A stretch of DNA of 64,000 nt from contig JAWKHI010000001.1 in assembly GCA_041394885.1 (NCBI GenBank), forward strand, positions 444,547-508,546, read 5' to 3'. This document shows positions 55,567 through 64,000 of the stretch, piece after piece. A model generated the notes under the pieces. That model searched no databases. It had not been told where the DNA came from and worked only from the letters and a program-made list of their open reading frames with translations. Position 1 is the first letter of the stretch. Every line of letters begins with the position of its first letter. This stretch comes from DSOI01 sp041394885. GTDB taxonomy: Bacteria; Acidobacteriota; Terriglobia; Bryobacterales; Bryobacteraceae. A program made the position numbers and the translations under genes.

Positions 55567-56757
55567 TCAAACGAGATTTCGGCGCTGCTCCTGGAGTGCG
55601 AGTCGCAGTCCGGCATCAACCTTTCGTGCAGCCTCCTCCTGCATGCCGGGTAGCAGGTGGCTGTACACATCGAGCGTGAACCCCACCTTCGAATGCCCAA
55701 GACGCTCCTGAATGACCTTCGGGCTGATTCCTGCGCGCAACAGTTGCGATGCGTGGCTGTGACGGAGATCGTGAAATCGGATGTTCCCAAGCTTGCGCCG
55801 ACCGAGAAGCGCCCGATACGCCGACGTGAACGCCGACGGCGGCCAAATACTACCGTCATCCCGACAGCAGATGAGATCGTTGTCCTGATAGTCTGTCCCC
55901 ATCGAGGCCTTGCGGGTTCCCTGAACACTACGATGTGCTCGAAGCATTTCGATGGCTATGGCTGGCAGTGTTAGGGTCCGTCGGCCCTTGCGCGACTTGG
56001 GCTCCTTAAACGTGAGGCCTTGCGCCTTCGTCTCTTGTATGGAGCGGCGGATAGTGAGCAGGCCTGCGTCCAGGTTCACGTCTTGCCATCGCAGCGCAAG
56101 AATCTCGCCGCGGCGCATTCCTGTTGTCACCGCGAGCAGTATCGGAATCTCCAGCCGCGTTCCATGGGCGGCATCGAGCAACCACGCTGTGGCAGACTCT
56201 TCCAGGGCCTTTACCTCGCGTTCGACCGGCCGCGGTGGTTCGACTGCTTCGCAGACATTGCGAGGTACCAATTGCCAACGAACCGCCTGTTTCAATGCCT
56301 CGCTGAGGACCCGGTGATGGTGAAGTACCGTCTGGGCGCTGAGACCACCCTGGCGGCCATCCTTCCGTCCCCCGTCGTTCATCGCTTTGGCGTGCGCAGC
56401 CTGCACGTGTAACGGCGACAGCTTCACCAATTGGATCGCCCCGAGTTCCGGAACCAGGTGCTGCTCGACGATGGCCTTGTACCTCTCGAAGGTGCGGGGC
56501 GCCACATTCACCTTGGCGTAGTCGCTGAGCCATCGCAGCAGGTAGTCTTTCACTGTCAACTTGTTCGGCTCGATATACGTGCCTGTCTGTAGTTCGTGAA
56601 GTAGCCGCGTCATCTCCTTCTCAGCACCCTTCTTGTTTCCGTTGAAAGTGTGCCACTTCTGCCGCTTCTTTCCGGTCACCGGATCCCGGCCCAGGTAGAG
56701 CACAATCGAGTAGGAATGTTCCGAGCGTTTTATGAGCGAGCCCGTCATTTCAGCCAT
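55567..56757 (-). CDS. Tyrosine site-specific integrase
   Basis: 396 residues. The N-terminal arm-binding part (WHTFNGNKKGAEKEMTRLL) and core-binding domain (TVKDYLLRWLSDYAKVNVAPRTFERY) precede the catalytic domain with Arg in TTGMRRGE, H-x-x-R in HDLRHSHAS, His in LGHSKVG and the nucleophile Tyr in LDVYSHL. All catalytic residues are intact. It lies about 100 bases from the tRNA-Ser 3' end and overlaps the next gene by 13 bases. Confidence 0.95.
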   Translation of the reverse strand: MAEMTGSLIKRSEHSYSIVLYLGRDPVTGKKRQKWHTFNGNKKGAEKEMTRLLHELQTGTYIEPNKLTVKDYLLRWLSDYAKVNVAPRTFERYKAIVEQHLVPELGAIQLVKLSPLHVQAAHAKAMNDGGRKDGRQGGLSAQTVLHHHRVLSEALKQAVRWQLVPRNVCEAVEPPRPVEREVKALEESATAWLLDAAHGTRLEIPILLAVTTGMRRGEILALRWQDVNLDAGLLTIRRSIQETKAQGLTFKEPKSRKGRRTLTLPAIAIEMLRAHRSVQGTRKASMGTDYQDNDLICCRDDGSIWPPSAFTSAYRALLGRRKLGNIRFHDLRHSHASQLLRAGISPKVIQERLGHSKVGFTLDVYSHLLPGMQEEAARKVDAGLRLALQEQRRNLV

Positions 56758-57725
56758 CCTTTCAGTGTTTTGACATCAGTCTCGAGAGCGGCGGCGATCT
56801 CCTTCGCAGAGACTCCGCGAGCATGCATGATCTTGGCGTCTCCAATTTTCTTTCGGTGGGCGCTCGCCTTGCACGATCCGGAGCAAAACTTGCGATCTGC
56901 CCGGGTGACGTGGGGGGTCACTTCGAACCATTTTCGGCAGTCTAGGCAACGTCGGTACTCTCGGTTACCGTCGATTGCCCTGGCAATCTGCAGCCAAATG
57001 GCCCCGATCAAATTCGAAGGAACGAGGTAGAGACCCAAACCCTGCCATCGCTCGTCCCAAAGAAGACGAGCCGTAACGCCGTGTTCGATCAACTTCCGGT
57101 TGACGCGCTTCTGTAAGTAGTACCTAGCCGGAACAATCAAATCTCCGGGCTGGCAGTGGCGATGCAGTTCTGAATCTGAGAACGCGATGATCTCGCAATT
57201 CCTGACTTCTCGCTGTTTTGGATCATTTGGAAGCCGGCCCCGAGTCGGCCCTGTGTACTGAACCGTACCGCGCTCAGCTTCCCACTTGATCTGCTCACTC
57301 AGCACCGAGTCCGCCCCTTGGATGGCAGATTGAACTCCATCTAGGAGGGCGACAGATTCGCGAACCTCCCAAATCTCATGCTCCCACTTGCTTAGAGACT
57401 CACCAGATCCGAGGAGCGAGGCGCCCGGTTTTGCTGGGTGTGGGGCCACACGAATGCTGTTGGCGATCGTTGCTCCCAGTCGCCCATACCGGTTCGCGAA
57501 CTCGAGGATGGTCTTTTGGCGCGCCTCAAGTTCTGCAAATGTTCGGAACAGTCCCGTCTCGGATAACGGGTGAAACGCCCGCATCAAACTCGAATGCCCA
57601 ATTGGCACACCATCACTGAGGAACCAATCTTTTCGTTCGGTGGGAAGGTCGACCGGCTCCGTTTCGATCCACTGGAATCCGTCCTTCGGAACCCTCCAGA
57701 CGAAATGAAAGACATCTGATTGCAT
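56745..57725 (-). CDS. Phage-borne protein with Cys-rich finger and HTH
   Basis: 326 residues, function not recognised. The C-terminal part has YRRCLDCRKWF then RKFCSGSCKASAHR, a four-Cys zinc finger like those of CGNR-type proteins, followed by a likely helix-turn-helix (GVSAKEIAAALETDVKTLKGW). The N-terminal 200 residues have no known motif. The gene is translationally linked to the integrase and is transcribed away from the excisionase, so a regulator of integration is possible. Confidence 0.7.
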   Translation of the reverse strand: MQSDVFHFVWRVPKDGFQWIETEPVDLPTERKDWFLSDGVPIGHSSLMRAFHPLSETGLFRTFAELEARQKTILEFANRYGRLGATIANSIRVAPHPAKPGASLLGSGESLSKWEHEIWEVRESVALLDGVQSAIQGADSVLSEQIKWEAERGTVQYTGPTRGRLPNDPKQREVRNCEIIAFSDSELHRHCQPGDLIVPARYYLQKRVNRKLIEHGVTARLLWDERWQGLGLYLVPSNLIGAIWLQIARAIDGNREYRRCLDCRKWFEVTPHVTRADRKFCSGSCKASAHRKKIGDAKIMHARGVSAKEIAAALETDVKTLKGWLK

Positions 57726-57742
57726 GTGTTACGTCTATAGTA

Positions 57743-57771
57743 CGTTATAACGGCTAGACATGCAATAGCCG
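57743..57771. promoter_or_regulatory. Palindromic operator candidates
   Basis: CGTTATAACG (57743-57752) is a perfect 10-bp palindrome, and CGGCTA-N9-TAGCCG spans 57751-57771. Both sit in the short gap between the divergent finger/HTH and excisionase-like genes, where a switch regulator would bind. Confidence 0.5.
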
Positions 57772-57789
57772 TATCGGTGATCATTAGGC

Positions 57790-58002
57790 ATGGCCAACGC
57801 TGTAGACCAACCGAAAAACACCGAACGCGCGACTTTGGATCTGTGGCCGGAAACTGGCAAGATCCTTGGGCTCGGCCGGAATGCTACCTACTCCGCAGCG
57901 GCCCGCGGAGAAATCCCTACGATCAGGATTGGGGCTCGGCTGCTTGTGCCTCGGGTCGCACTCGAGAGGCTCCTGTCACAGCACGGAGATGGGAGGCCGT
58001 AG
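57790..58002 (+). CDS. Excisionase-like HTH protein
   Basis: 70 residues with the winged-helix layout of AlpA/Xis-type proteins: ILGLGRNATYSAAARGEIPTIRIGARLLVPRVALERLL, read as helix, wing (RIGARLLV) and helix. Likely acts in excision or early regulation with the integrase. No signal peptide. Confidence 0.75.
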   Translation: MANAVDQPKNTERATLDLWPETGKILGLGRNATYSAAARGEIPTIRIGARLLVPRVALERLLSQHGDGRP

Positions 58003-58011
58003 CGATACAAA

Positions 58012-58470
58012 ATGCCGAATCGAATCCTCCGAGAAGCGATTATAACCAGCGTGGCGGTCAACAAGCTGACCGCCGAGGCCGAGGTTTTCTATCGGCGGCT
58101 GATGTCGGTGGTCGACGACTACGGCCGCTACGAGGCGGATCCCGAGCTGCTCCTGGCGAAGTTGTACCCTCGCCAACTTTCGCGGGCATCCGCTGACTCT
58201 TGCTCGCAAATGCTCGCAGAGTGCAGTCATATGCTGACAACTGACGGCAAGCCACTCGTGGCCGTTTACGTGGTTGATGGCCGCAAGTATCTTGAAATCA
58301 GTAATTTCGGTCAGCGAACTCGAACTCCTAGTCGATACCCGCCGCCAAATGCGGTCACTTGCGCGCAAATGTCCGCAAATGACGGCCTAGTCGGAGCCGG
58401 AGTCGGAGTCGGAGGCGAAGGCGGCGGGCAAGAAGCGCGAAGACGGAGTCGGAGGCGTGTCTCACCCTGA
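58012..58470 (+). CDS. Phage replication-type protein
   Basis: 152 residues beginning MPNRILREAI, then AEVFYRRLMSVVDDYGRYEADP and LLAKLYPRQLS, a pattern common to N-terminal domains of phage/plasmid replication or DnaD-like proteins. The C-terminus (GVGVGGEGGGQEARRRSRRR) is encoded by a short CGGAGT-type direct repeat and looks like a frame-slipped tail. The full-length family protein is longer, so the product may be truncated. Overlaps the next frame by 14 bases. Confidence 0.65.
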   Translation: MPNRILREAIITSVAVNKLTAEAEVFYRRLMSVVDDYGRYEADPELLLAKLYPRQLSRASADSCSQMLAECSHMLTTDGKPLVAVYVVDGRKYLEISNFGQRTRTPSRYPPPNAVTCAQMSANDGLVGAGVGVGGEGGGQEARRRSRRRVSP

Positions 58471-58819
58471 ACCCTTCACCGAGGTCGGGAATCGGGACCC
58501 TGACTTCGAGGAGTTTGTCGGCGCGTTCATGTCCCATGGAGTCGAGCTGAGCGAGAACGACCTGCTCCAGGCGGGGAGAGTATGGATCTCGATCACGCCG
58601 GCCGAGCGGCGAGCGGCGGTCCAGTGGGCACGGGACCAGGCTATCGGCGAGTGGCGGACCAGAGAACACGCTCGCTACATCCCGCGGCCGCTGACGGTAC
58701 TACGCGATCGCCACTGGACCCGCAAATCACCTGGCCGCGTAATCCGGCCGATCACTCGGGGCGAACAATCGGCGGCCCAGCGAAATGGAGAACTGGAAAA
58801 ATGGGCGATGGAAGGCTGA
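58457..58819 (+). CDS. Hypothetical phage protein
   Basis: 120 residues, GTG start. Contains VWISITPAERRAAVQWARDQA and EHARYIPRPLTVLRDRHWTRK, a basic helical protein. It may be the displaced C-terminal part of the preceding replication-type protein, since phage relatives often carry such a segment in one chain. Not recognised otherwise. Confidence 0.5.
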   Translation: MSHPEPFTEVGNRDPDFEEFVGAFMSHGVELSENDLLQAGRVWISITPAERRAAVQWARDQAIGEWRTREHARYIPRPLTVLRDRHWTRKSPGRVIRPITRGEQSAAQRNGELEKWAMEG

Positions 58820-59229
58820 AGAAACCCGATCGGGACCAGATCGTCGCGACGGTGCAGGCATGGGCGGTAATCCCCATCTACCCGAGCGAGCCGGCAGCGC
58901 GAAAGCGAATTGCGGAGACCATCGAGTCCATGGTGGGGAACCGTAGAGGGTCTCCAGTGGCCGCAGGCGGCGGCCGAAGACTGGGACCGGTGGAATGGGC
59001 TTGGCGCACTTCGGCGGCTCTACACCAGCCGGCTTCGCCGGCCGATGGACTCGAGGATGAGTCGCATCGGACCTACGAGGGCGGCGCACTGGCAGCGCCA
59101 CTCCGACCGGGCTGTTTGTTGCAGGGCGACCGGCTGTATCGTCGCAGCTGCGGAGACCGACAAGCCGTGACTGGCGCTCGGTTTGTCTACGTCGGCGCCG
59201 GCGCCACCATGGCGAACTCTGTTCGGTGA
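58801..59229 (+). pseudogene. Frameshifted phage gene
   Basis: An intact start, MGDGRLKKPDRDQ then IPIYPSEPAARKRIAETIES, is followed by a change of the plausible frame: the sensible continuation (GLQWPQAAAEDWDRWNGLGA, about 58952-59010) is in the +1 frame, then ASPADGLEDESHRTYEGG returns to the first. At least two single-base shifts are implied. Function unknown; the family is a small phage protein seen beside replication genes. Confidence 0.5.
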
Positions 59230-59314
59230 TCCGCGCCTTGGTGAAGGCTTCGCTATGGTTTCGTTCGCCAGCGAAACACCGGGGTGGTGAGCGAGAAGAG
59301 ACTCGGTCTTCACG

Positions 59315-59563
59315 GTGCAGCGGCCATTCCAAGTAGTGGGCTCCGGCGCTTGCGAGGAGTGCGGCGATCGAGTTTGGTCCGATGCTCGGCTTTGTCCGGG
59401 TTGTCGAACCAGCTTTCATGCTGCTGGCGGCGGCGGGGAGCGGACCGATGATTGCCCAGGCGTTGTGGGGCGTCCGGAATCTCGTGGACGCTATAACAAC
59501 GAGACCGCGAGGCAGCCGAATACGAAAATCGGCAAAATTAAGCACCTGGAGTACGCGGGATGA
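59315..59563 (+). CDS. Small putative zinc-ribbon phage protein
   Basis: 82 residues, GTG start. CEECGDRVWSDARLCPGC forms a C-x2-C-x11-C-x2-C zinc ribbon. The remainder has no motif. It lies between two damaged phage genes, and its stop overlaps the next start, so it may be real or a remnant. Confidence 0.35.
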   Translation: MQRPFQVVGSGACEECGDRVWSDARLCPGCRTSFHAAGGGGERTDDCPGVVGRPESRGRYNNETARQPNTKIGKIKHLEYAG

Positions 59564-59998
59564 GGGCGTCCGCCCATTCCGATTGCCCAGAAGCGCGCGC
59601 AGGCGATACGCGCCAACGGGGCGCGAAAAAGCACGAGGCGGCGCTTGCGGAGGCGTTCGAAGCGCGTCGCGGCCGGCCGCCGATGCCAGACTCGCTCAAG
59701 TTTGGCGCTTCGTGCAAGAGTCAGCACCCAGACGCGAAGATCCGGGAAGATCCAGGACGCGGCGACGCGCGCGGTTGAAGATGGCGCGGGATCACTGGGA
59801 GTACTTGGCCGATGAGTTGGCGAAGAACGGGATGCTGGCCAGCCCGACGAGGGGATGTTGACCGGGCAGGCTCTGAATTATGCACTGGGGTGAGGCGGCG
59901 CGCGAGGGACGGGAGACGGCGTTCTCGCGCATTTGGCAGCGGTACATGCAGATCGCGATCTGGATGGGGCTGAGCGAGTCTGCTCGGGCGCGCCTTCC
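59560..59998 (+). pseudogene. Broken P27-type terminase small subunit
   Basis: Pieces in three frames align in order with the phage terminase small subunit: ALAEAFEARRGRPPMPDSL, then HWEYLADELAKNGMLASP, then DEGMLTGQALNYALG, then TAFSRIWQRYMQIAIWMGLS and SESARARLP. At least three frameshifts separate them. The last segment ends exactly where the IS630 terminal repeat begins. Non-functional. Confidence 0.6.
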
Positions 59999-61138
59999 TA
60001 GTGTAGTGTAATCGAAATAGGTTGAATTAAAGACGAGGTCTGCCATACCGAGCTATGGCGCGACCCATTGCAGTCATTGAACTCACCCCCGATGCGCCAC
60101 TTTGCGGCGACGCGTTGGAGCGCCTACTGCCCGCCCAGCGGACAGAGCGCGGGCGCGCATCGTATTGTTGCGCGCAGAGGGGCCGGCGGGAAGCGGATGT
60201 AGCGGCGGAAGTCGGCACCAGCATCACGGTCTCGCTGTGGTCAAAGCGGCTTCGAGGAACAAGGCTTGGCCGGTCTTTCGACGACGCGCCAGGGCGGGGC
60301 CGCAAGCCGTGGCTGGCGCCGGAGAAAATCCGCAAGGTGGTCACCGAGTGATTCTGGCCGCCCAGCGTCGACGCCACGGAGCACCCGCACGCTGGCGGTG
60401 GCGGTGGGCATGTCGAACAGAGCGTGCATGCCATTTGAAAAAGAATGACCTCAAGCCGCATCTGGTACGGACTTTCAAGATCTCCAACGATCCGCAATTT
60501 GAGAGAAGTTCTGGGACATCATCGGCCTCTACCTGGACCCACCGGACAAGTGCGCTGGTGCTGTGTTGCGATGAGAAGAGCCAATGCCAAGCGCTGGAGA
60601 GAACGCAGCTCGGGCTGCCGCTGGGGATCGGCGAGATTCGCACTAAGACGCACGACTATCGGCGACACGGCACGATCACGTTATTCGCGGCGCTGAACCA
60701 TTGAAGGTAAGCTGATCACCCGGACTGAAGCCAAGCACACCCACGTAGAATGGCTCCGCTTCCTGCGCCAGATTGATCGGGAACACCTCGGCCGCGTTGG
60801 ACATTCATGTCATCGCCGACAACTATGCTACCCACAAGCACGCCAAGGTCAAAGCTCGGCTGAGCTACATCCTCGTTTTCATCTGCACTTTACGCCGACA
60901 GGCAGTTCTGGATGAACCGGCATTGAGCGCTTTGCCGACCTGACCAACGAATGCATTCGGGAGGGTAGCTTAGCGTCCGCGAACTCTGTCCAGGCGATCG
61001 AGGAATATTTGGCACTGCAGAGTAGAATCCCAACGATATGTGTGGCGAGCCAAGGGAGAAGAGATCCTCCGGAAGATCGCGCGGGCTAAGGAAGGGGCTT
61101 CAGGCTGTTATTAATAGCTAATTCAGACACTAGCACTA
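59999..61138 (+). mobile_element. IS630-family insertion sequence (degenerate)
   Basis: Imperfect terminal inverted repeats: TAGTGTAGTGTAATCGAA at the left and, reversed, TAGTGCTAGTGTCTGAATTA at the right. IS630 elements insert at TA, which both ends begin with. About 1.14 kb long with one transposase gene of the right size but broken frames. Confidence 0.6.
60055..61100 (+). pseudogene. IS630 transposase remnant
   Basis: Segments in changing frames follow the IS630 transposase order: MARPIAVIELTPD, RARIVLLRAEG, LAPEKIRKVVTE, KKNDLKPHLVRTFKISNDPQ, LVLCCDEKSQCQALERTQ (first Asp of the DDE triad), THDYRRHGTITLFAALNH, and farther on KLITRTEAKHTHVEWLRFLR. At least five frameshifts are needed to restore the chain. 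Non-functional. Confidence 0.75.
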
Positions 61139-61221
61139 GGCCGCCATCGGCGGATCGGGACCCGGCGCAGGCCGCGATGAGCGGGTTCCGTGAAACAACG
61201 ACGACAGGAGGGCAAACCATC

Positions 61222-61425
61222 ATGGGACCGAATGAAGTTGTGCCATCGGCCGATATCGAGTTGCGCGGCCTGCCCCACTTCGATCTGAAAGTCTGGTGGC
61301 ACACCGCATGCCATCACAGCGAGCGCGAGCGCGATAGCGCGGTGTTCGGCAGGCCGGTAGTCAGACATGCTCGCCGAGTTGACTCCGCCGCGAGTCGGGC
61401 ATTCAAGCTTTGGCGCCTTGATTGA
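61222..61425 (+). CDS. Small ORF of doubtful coding status
   Basis: ATG at 61222 with AGGAGG upstream; 67 residues (MGPNEVVPSADIELRGLPHF at the start). No motif recognised. It lies between two fossils, so it may be a truncated gene start rather than a functional gene. Confidence 0.25.
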   Translation: MGPNEVVPSADIELRGLPHFDLKVWWHTACHHSERERDSAVFGRPVVRHARRVDSAASRAFKLWRLD

Positions 61426-61443
61426 ATCAGCGGCGTTGGCGGT

Positions 61444-61850
61444 GATCGCGCGGATCTGACTTTAAGAGTTACACGGGCTGAACTGGCCGCCGAACAAGTC
61501 TTCGGGTATTCAGCGAGTGAAAGGCTCGGATTCCCGATTCCGAAGGACCGGTCTCCCCGCCTCCACGGACTGCTCACCCAGACCTCTACAGGCCACAATG
61601 GTTGTTTCGCATACAACTTAGATGGGGAGGACATCTCTGCCATTTCGGTCTCCGCATCCGTGGCGCTCCTTCACGATAAGGGCAGGTGCGATCTCAGAGC
61701 TATCTTGTTGATCGAAGACGTCTCGGAACAACTCAAGGCGGCAGCCCGGAGGTTGCCTGGGAACTACACGACGATATCACTCAGCGCCTGGCCTCCCCGC
61801 TTCGGCCGCGCTTCCTCCATCATGTCAGGCAGGTGGCCGAGGCTTTGCCG
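61444..61850 (+). pseudogene. Fossil of a PAS-domain histidine kinase
   Basis: One frame reads AAEQVFGYSASERLG (PAS-domain start) and later DLRAILLIEDVSEQLKAAARR (PAS end and linker). After a one-base shift near 61755, EVAWELHDDITQRLA follows, the phospho-acceptor H-box of NarL-partner (HisKA_3) kinases. The rest of the kinase is absent. Confidence 0.6.
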
Positions 61851-62042
61851 GCGGCGATGACCAATTGCGCCGTGCTTCCAGTCTGGCATCATCAACATTT
61901 CGAAGGCATCCGGCAGCTTTCTACATCGGATGCATCCTTCTGCCCTGGATGACCTGGGCCAAACGCGCTAGGGTCTCTGCTCCGAAAGTTCAAGAACTCC
62001 TCCATCGTATCTCCGCCACGTTCATGCCTGTCTCTCTCGCCA

Positions 62043-62495
62043 TTATATGTGCACCACGCCAAGGTCTTCGGCCGCTGCGAATCTACCACCGGCATCGTCC
62101 CCTTTTCCAATCTCGTTGACCAAGTCATGTCCAGACCTCCCTACAACGATGCCCGGCGTGTGTTCTGGATTGTTGACAATGGAAGTTCTCACCGCGGCGC
62201 CGCTTCCGTTGCCTGTCTCCAAGCACAGTACCCGAGGTTGGTCCTCATCCATTCCCCGGTTCACGCCAGTTGGCTCAACCAGATCGAGATCTACTTCTCA
62301 ATCATCCAACGCAAGGTCCTCACGCCGAACAACTTCACCAGCCTCGATCAACTCGCCGAACGCCTCTTCGACATCCAATACTATTGGCAGGCCACGGCTC
62401 AACCCTTCGAGTGGAAGTGCTCCAAGGCCGACCTCGCCAAACTGCTCGCCAAGCTCAAACGCAAGCCCGACCTCACCGCTTCGAGAATACGTTAG
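62043..62495 (+). pseudogene. IS630 transposase C-terminal fragment
   Basis: Intact frame of about 150 residues matching the DDE C-terminus of a different IS630 group: HHAKVFGRCESTTG, WIVDNGSSHRG (second Asp), LIHSPVHASWLNQIEIYFS (Glu) and FEWKCSKADLAKLL. The N-terminal half is missing. The 192 bases before it (61851-62042) hold no gene. Confidence 0.75.
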
Positions 62496-62520
62496 CGAAC
62501 TTCTGAACTGGAGCACTTAG

Positions 62521-62982
62521 TTTCGAAATTGGGATCGTTAGAAGCCATGTAGCGTTCCAGCCGATGTGGCTTGATGTTGGCTTGCACCAGGATCCGCTGG
62601 ACCGAATCCTTGCTGACCCCGAACTGCTTGGCCAACTTGCGGCAGGACCAGTGGGTGGAGCCATCGCGGGGCCATTCTTGATCGCGGTGAGAACTTTGGC
62701 TTGCAATCGCGGCGTGCGCACGGACGGTGTCTGTCCCGGATGCCGCTCAGCCACTAAGCCGTTGATGCGGTCCTTCAGGAAGCGAGCCTTCCAACGGGAA
62801 ATGGTGGGCGCGGTGGTATCCAATCCTTTTTCGATCTCGCGATAGGTTCGTCCCTGTGTCAGCCGAAGGATCATTTCGGCCGTCGAGACATCCGTAGCCG
62901 GCAGGGTACGCGACCGCGACATGGCCTCCAACTCGCTCTGCTCCTCAGCGCTCAGGCTCACTGGTTCCGCATGGAAAGGCAT
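62521..62982 (-). pseudogene. IS630 transposase N-terminal fragment
   Basis: Starts MPFHAEPVSLSAEEQSELEA, with TYREIEKGLDTTAPTISRWK (helix-turn-helix) and GLVAERHPGQTPSVRTPRLQ. After AIKNGPA a missing base (GCGATGG where GCGGATGG is expected) shifts the frame; the continuation KPHRLERYMASNDPNFETK is in another frame and ends at 62521. The catalytic half is absent. Confidence 0.7.
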
Positions 62983-62989
62983 CCTATGA

Positions 62990-63547
62990 ACACGCTGCGC
63001 GAATGCTATTTTTCCAACCACTGACCGGATTGCAGGCATAATAAGGAACAAAACCATATTCACGAGCGAAACCGAGGAGGCGTGGAAGAAAGCGAACCAG
63101 GCGGCCGTCGTGTTCGGCAACGGCGGTGGCAAGATTGTCGTAGGCGATTTCTCGCACCACGCTGGCCGTCGCGGTGAACGCGCGTGGCACCGCGCGAAGG
63201 TCTCGAAGATCTGGCTGTGAATGAACTCGACAAAGAGCATCCGGCTGTGGGCGCAGACCAAGGCGAAGGCGTAAAGCTTACGCGAATGGCCTGAGTACCT
63301 CAGTTCGCCGAAGTGGGCCCAATCGACTTCGAATCGTTTCCCGGCCAAATGTTCCATGCGAACGAACGCGCGGCGAGGCGTTGTGTTGCGGCCGAGCCTT
63401 GCGCACGCGTACTCCTGCAGGATGCTGTGACCGCCGTTATAGCCGAGGGGCTGCAGCATCTGCTCGATGACGGCGGCGCTGACCTACGGGTCCTTCTCCA
63501 GCCACTCGTCGATGTTGCCTTTGAACGGATCGAGCTTGCTGGTACGC
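62990..63547 (-). pseudogene. IS21 istA transposase fragment
   Basis: LDPFKGNIDEWLEKDP is followed by an in-frame TAG near 63485, then LGYNGGHSILQEY, HLAGKRFEVDWAHFGELRYS and LYAFALVCAHSRMLFVEF, all IstA catalytic-domain sequence. A frameshift near 63180 leads to AYDNLATAVAEHDGRLVRFL. Both ends are truncated by neighbouring elements. The long single frame spanning 62473-63459 is a chance join of this piece with the IS630 fragment. Confidence 0.7.
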
Positions 63548-64000
63548 ATGCGGACTCTGCGCTATCGCCGCAACGGCCTTCACGCACTGGCCCCCAAACC
63601 TCGCAACGATCGCGGCCAGATGCGCGTCATCCCGGAGAAAACCGCCGCTCTCATCGAACGTTTGCAGCGCGAGAATCCTCATCGCACCGGCACCGCGCTG
63701 CTTCACCAACTCGCCTTGGCCTCGGACGGGAACCCGGAGATGTCGCCCTCCACTCTCTACCGCTTCCCGCGCGCTCGCGGCCTCACGCAACGCCAACTCC
63801 TCCTGGAAAAGGCCGCCGCTTCTTCTCACAAAAAGTACTCCGACATGCTCTTCGGTTCTTGGGGCTCACGGCCCGCCGGCGGCAAGCGCCAGGTCTTCCT
63901 CCAAGCCACTCTCGACGACGCCAGTCGTCTCATCCCGCACGCACAGTTCTATCCCGATCAAGGGTTGGACTCGCTCCTCGATTGCCTCCGTCAAGCCGTC
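63548..64000 (+). CDS. DDE-type transposase, runs off the right edge
   Basis: Open from an ATG at 63548 to the window end, at least 151 residues. HTH-like N-terminus (PHRTGTALLHQLA, PEMSPSTLYRFPRARGL) and the start of a rve/DDE core: SDMLFGSWGSRPAGGKRQVF, DDASRLIPHAQFYPDQGLDS. Compared with relatives, the linker before SDMLFG seems shortened. The 3' half is outside the window. Confidence 0.7.
   Translation, partial: MRTLRYRRNGLHALAPKPRNDRGQMRVIPEKTAALIERLQRENPHRTGTALLHQLALASDGNPEMSPSTLYRFPRARGLTQRQLLLEKAAASSHKKYSDMLFGSWGSRPAGGKRQVFLQATLDDASRLIPHAQFYPDQGLDSLLDCLRQAV

Noticed and set aside
62473..63459. Single 328-residue minus-strand protein
   Set aside because: It joins an IS21 istA piece, an IS630 N-terminal piece and out-of-frame tail residues; a chance fusion of fragments.
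57790..64000. A phage-defence or toxin-antitoxin system in the prophage cargo
   Set aside because: No nuclease, kinase, toxin or antitoxin motif was found; the remaining frames are replication, packaging or transposase pieces.

Overview
The window looks like chromosome of a high-GC Gram-negative acidobacterium of the Solibacter/Bryobacter type. This rests on family content: two very large Oar-like TonB-dependent receptors with a carboxypeptidase-regulatory N-terminus, a DUF1549/DUF1553 - DUF1501 - sulfatase operon, a ThuA protein with a C-terminus resembling the Solibacter-type TIGR03437 domain, a hopanoid operon, and lipid A/Kdo genes. Assignments were made by eye from motifs; no database search was run.

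Left part (1-18 kb). After a partial unknown protein, a 2Fe-2S ferredoxin and two small genes, an unusually compact minus-strand operon runs from about 15.2 kb down to 2.8 kb: kdtA-lpxK fusion, ispH, shc, hpnH, hpnA, hpnG, two zinc-dependent dehydrogenases, hpnC, hpnD and a NadD-like adenylyltransferase. Most genes overlap or nearly touch. The operon links the last step of isoprenoid precursor synthesis, squalene and hopene formation, hopanoid side-chain chemistry and outer-membrane lipid A assembly. The 5' end of the kdtA part looks broken. A YpdA-like reductase and a methyltransferase follow.

Middle (18-53 kb). Envelope genes (M23 peptidase, glycosyltransferase 39, ddl, alpha/beta hydrolase, murF with a membrane N-terminus) are followed by an ArsR/AHSA1 pair, the PSD1-DUF1501-sulfatase operon, msrA, a secreted-looking D-2-hydroxyacid dehydrogenase, a glycan-uptake locus (SDR, DUF4038 glycosidase, TonB receptor, Asp-box protein, Cys-rich protein), an M1 peptidase, a ThuA/PHP/sugar-isomerase operon divergent from an MFS transporter, and a second TonB receptor.

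Right part (53-64 kb). A ten-copy, roughly 92-bp structured tandem repeat fills the gap between the TonB receptor and a DUF2202 gene. tRNA-Ser(GCU) follows, with a tyrosine integrase next to its 3' end, then a prophage remnant (Zn-finger protein, excisionase-like protein, replication-type protein, broken terminase small subunit). The remnant is cut by an IS630 element. Beyond it is a graveyard of IS630, IS21 and DDE transposase fragments with the fossil of a PAS-histidine kinase. Reading frames are broken repeatedly from about 58.9 kb onward.
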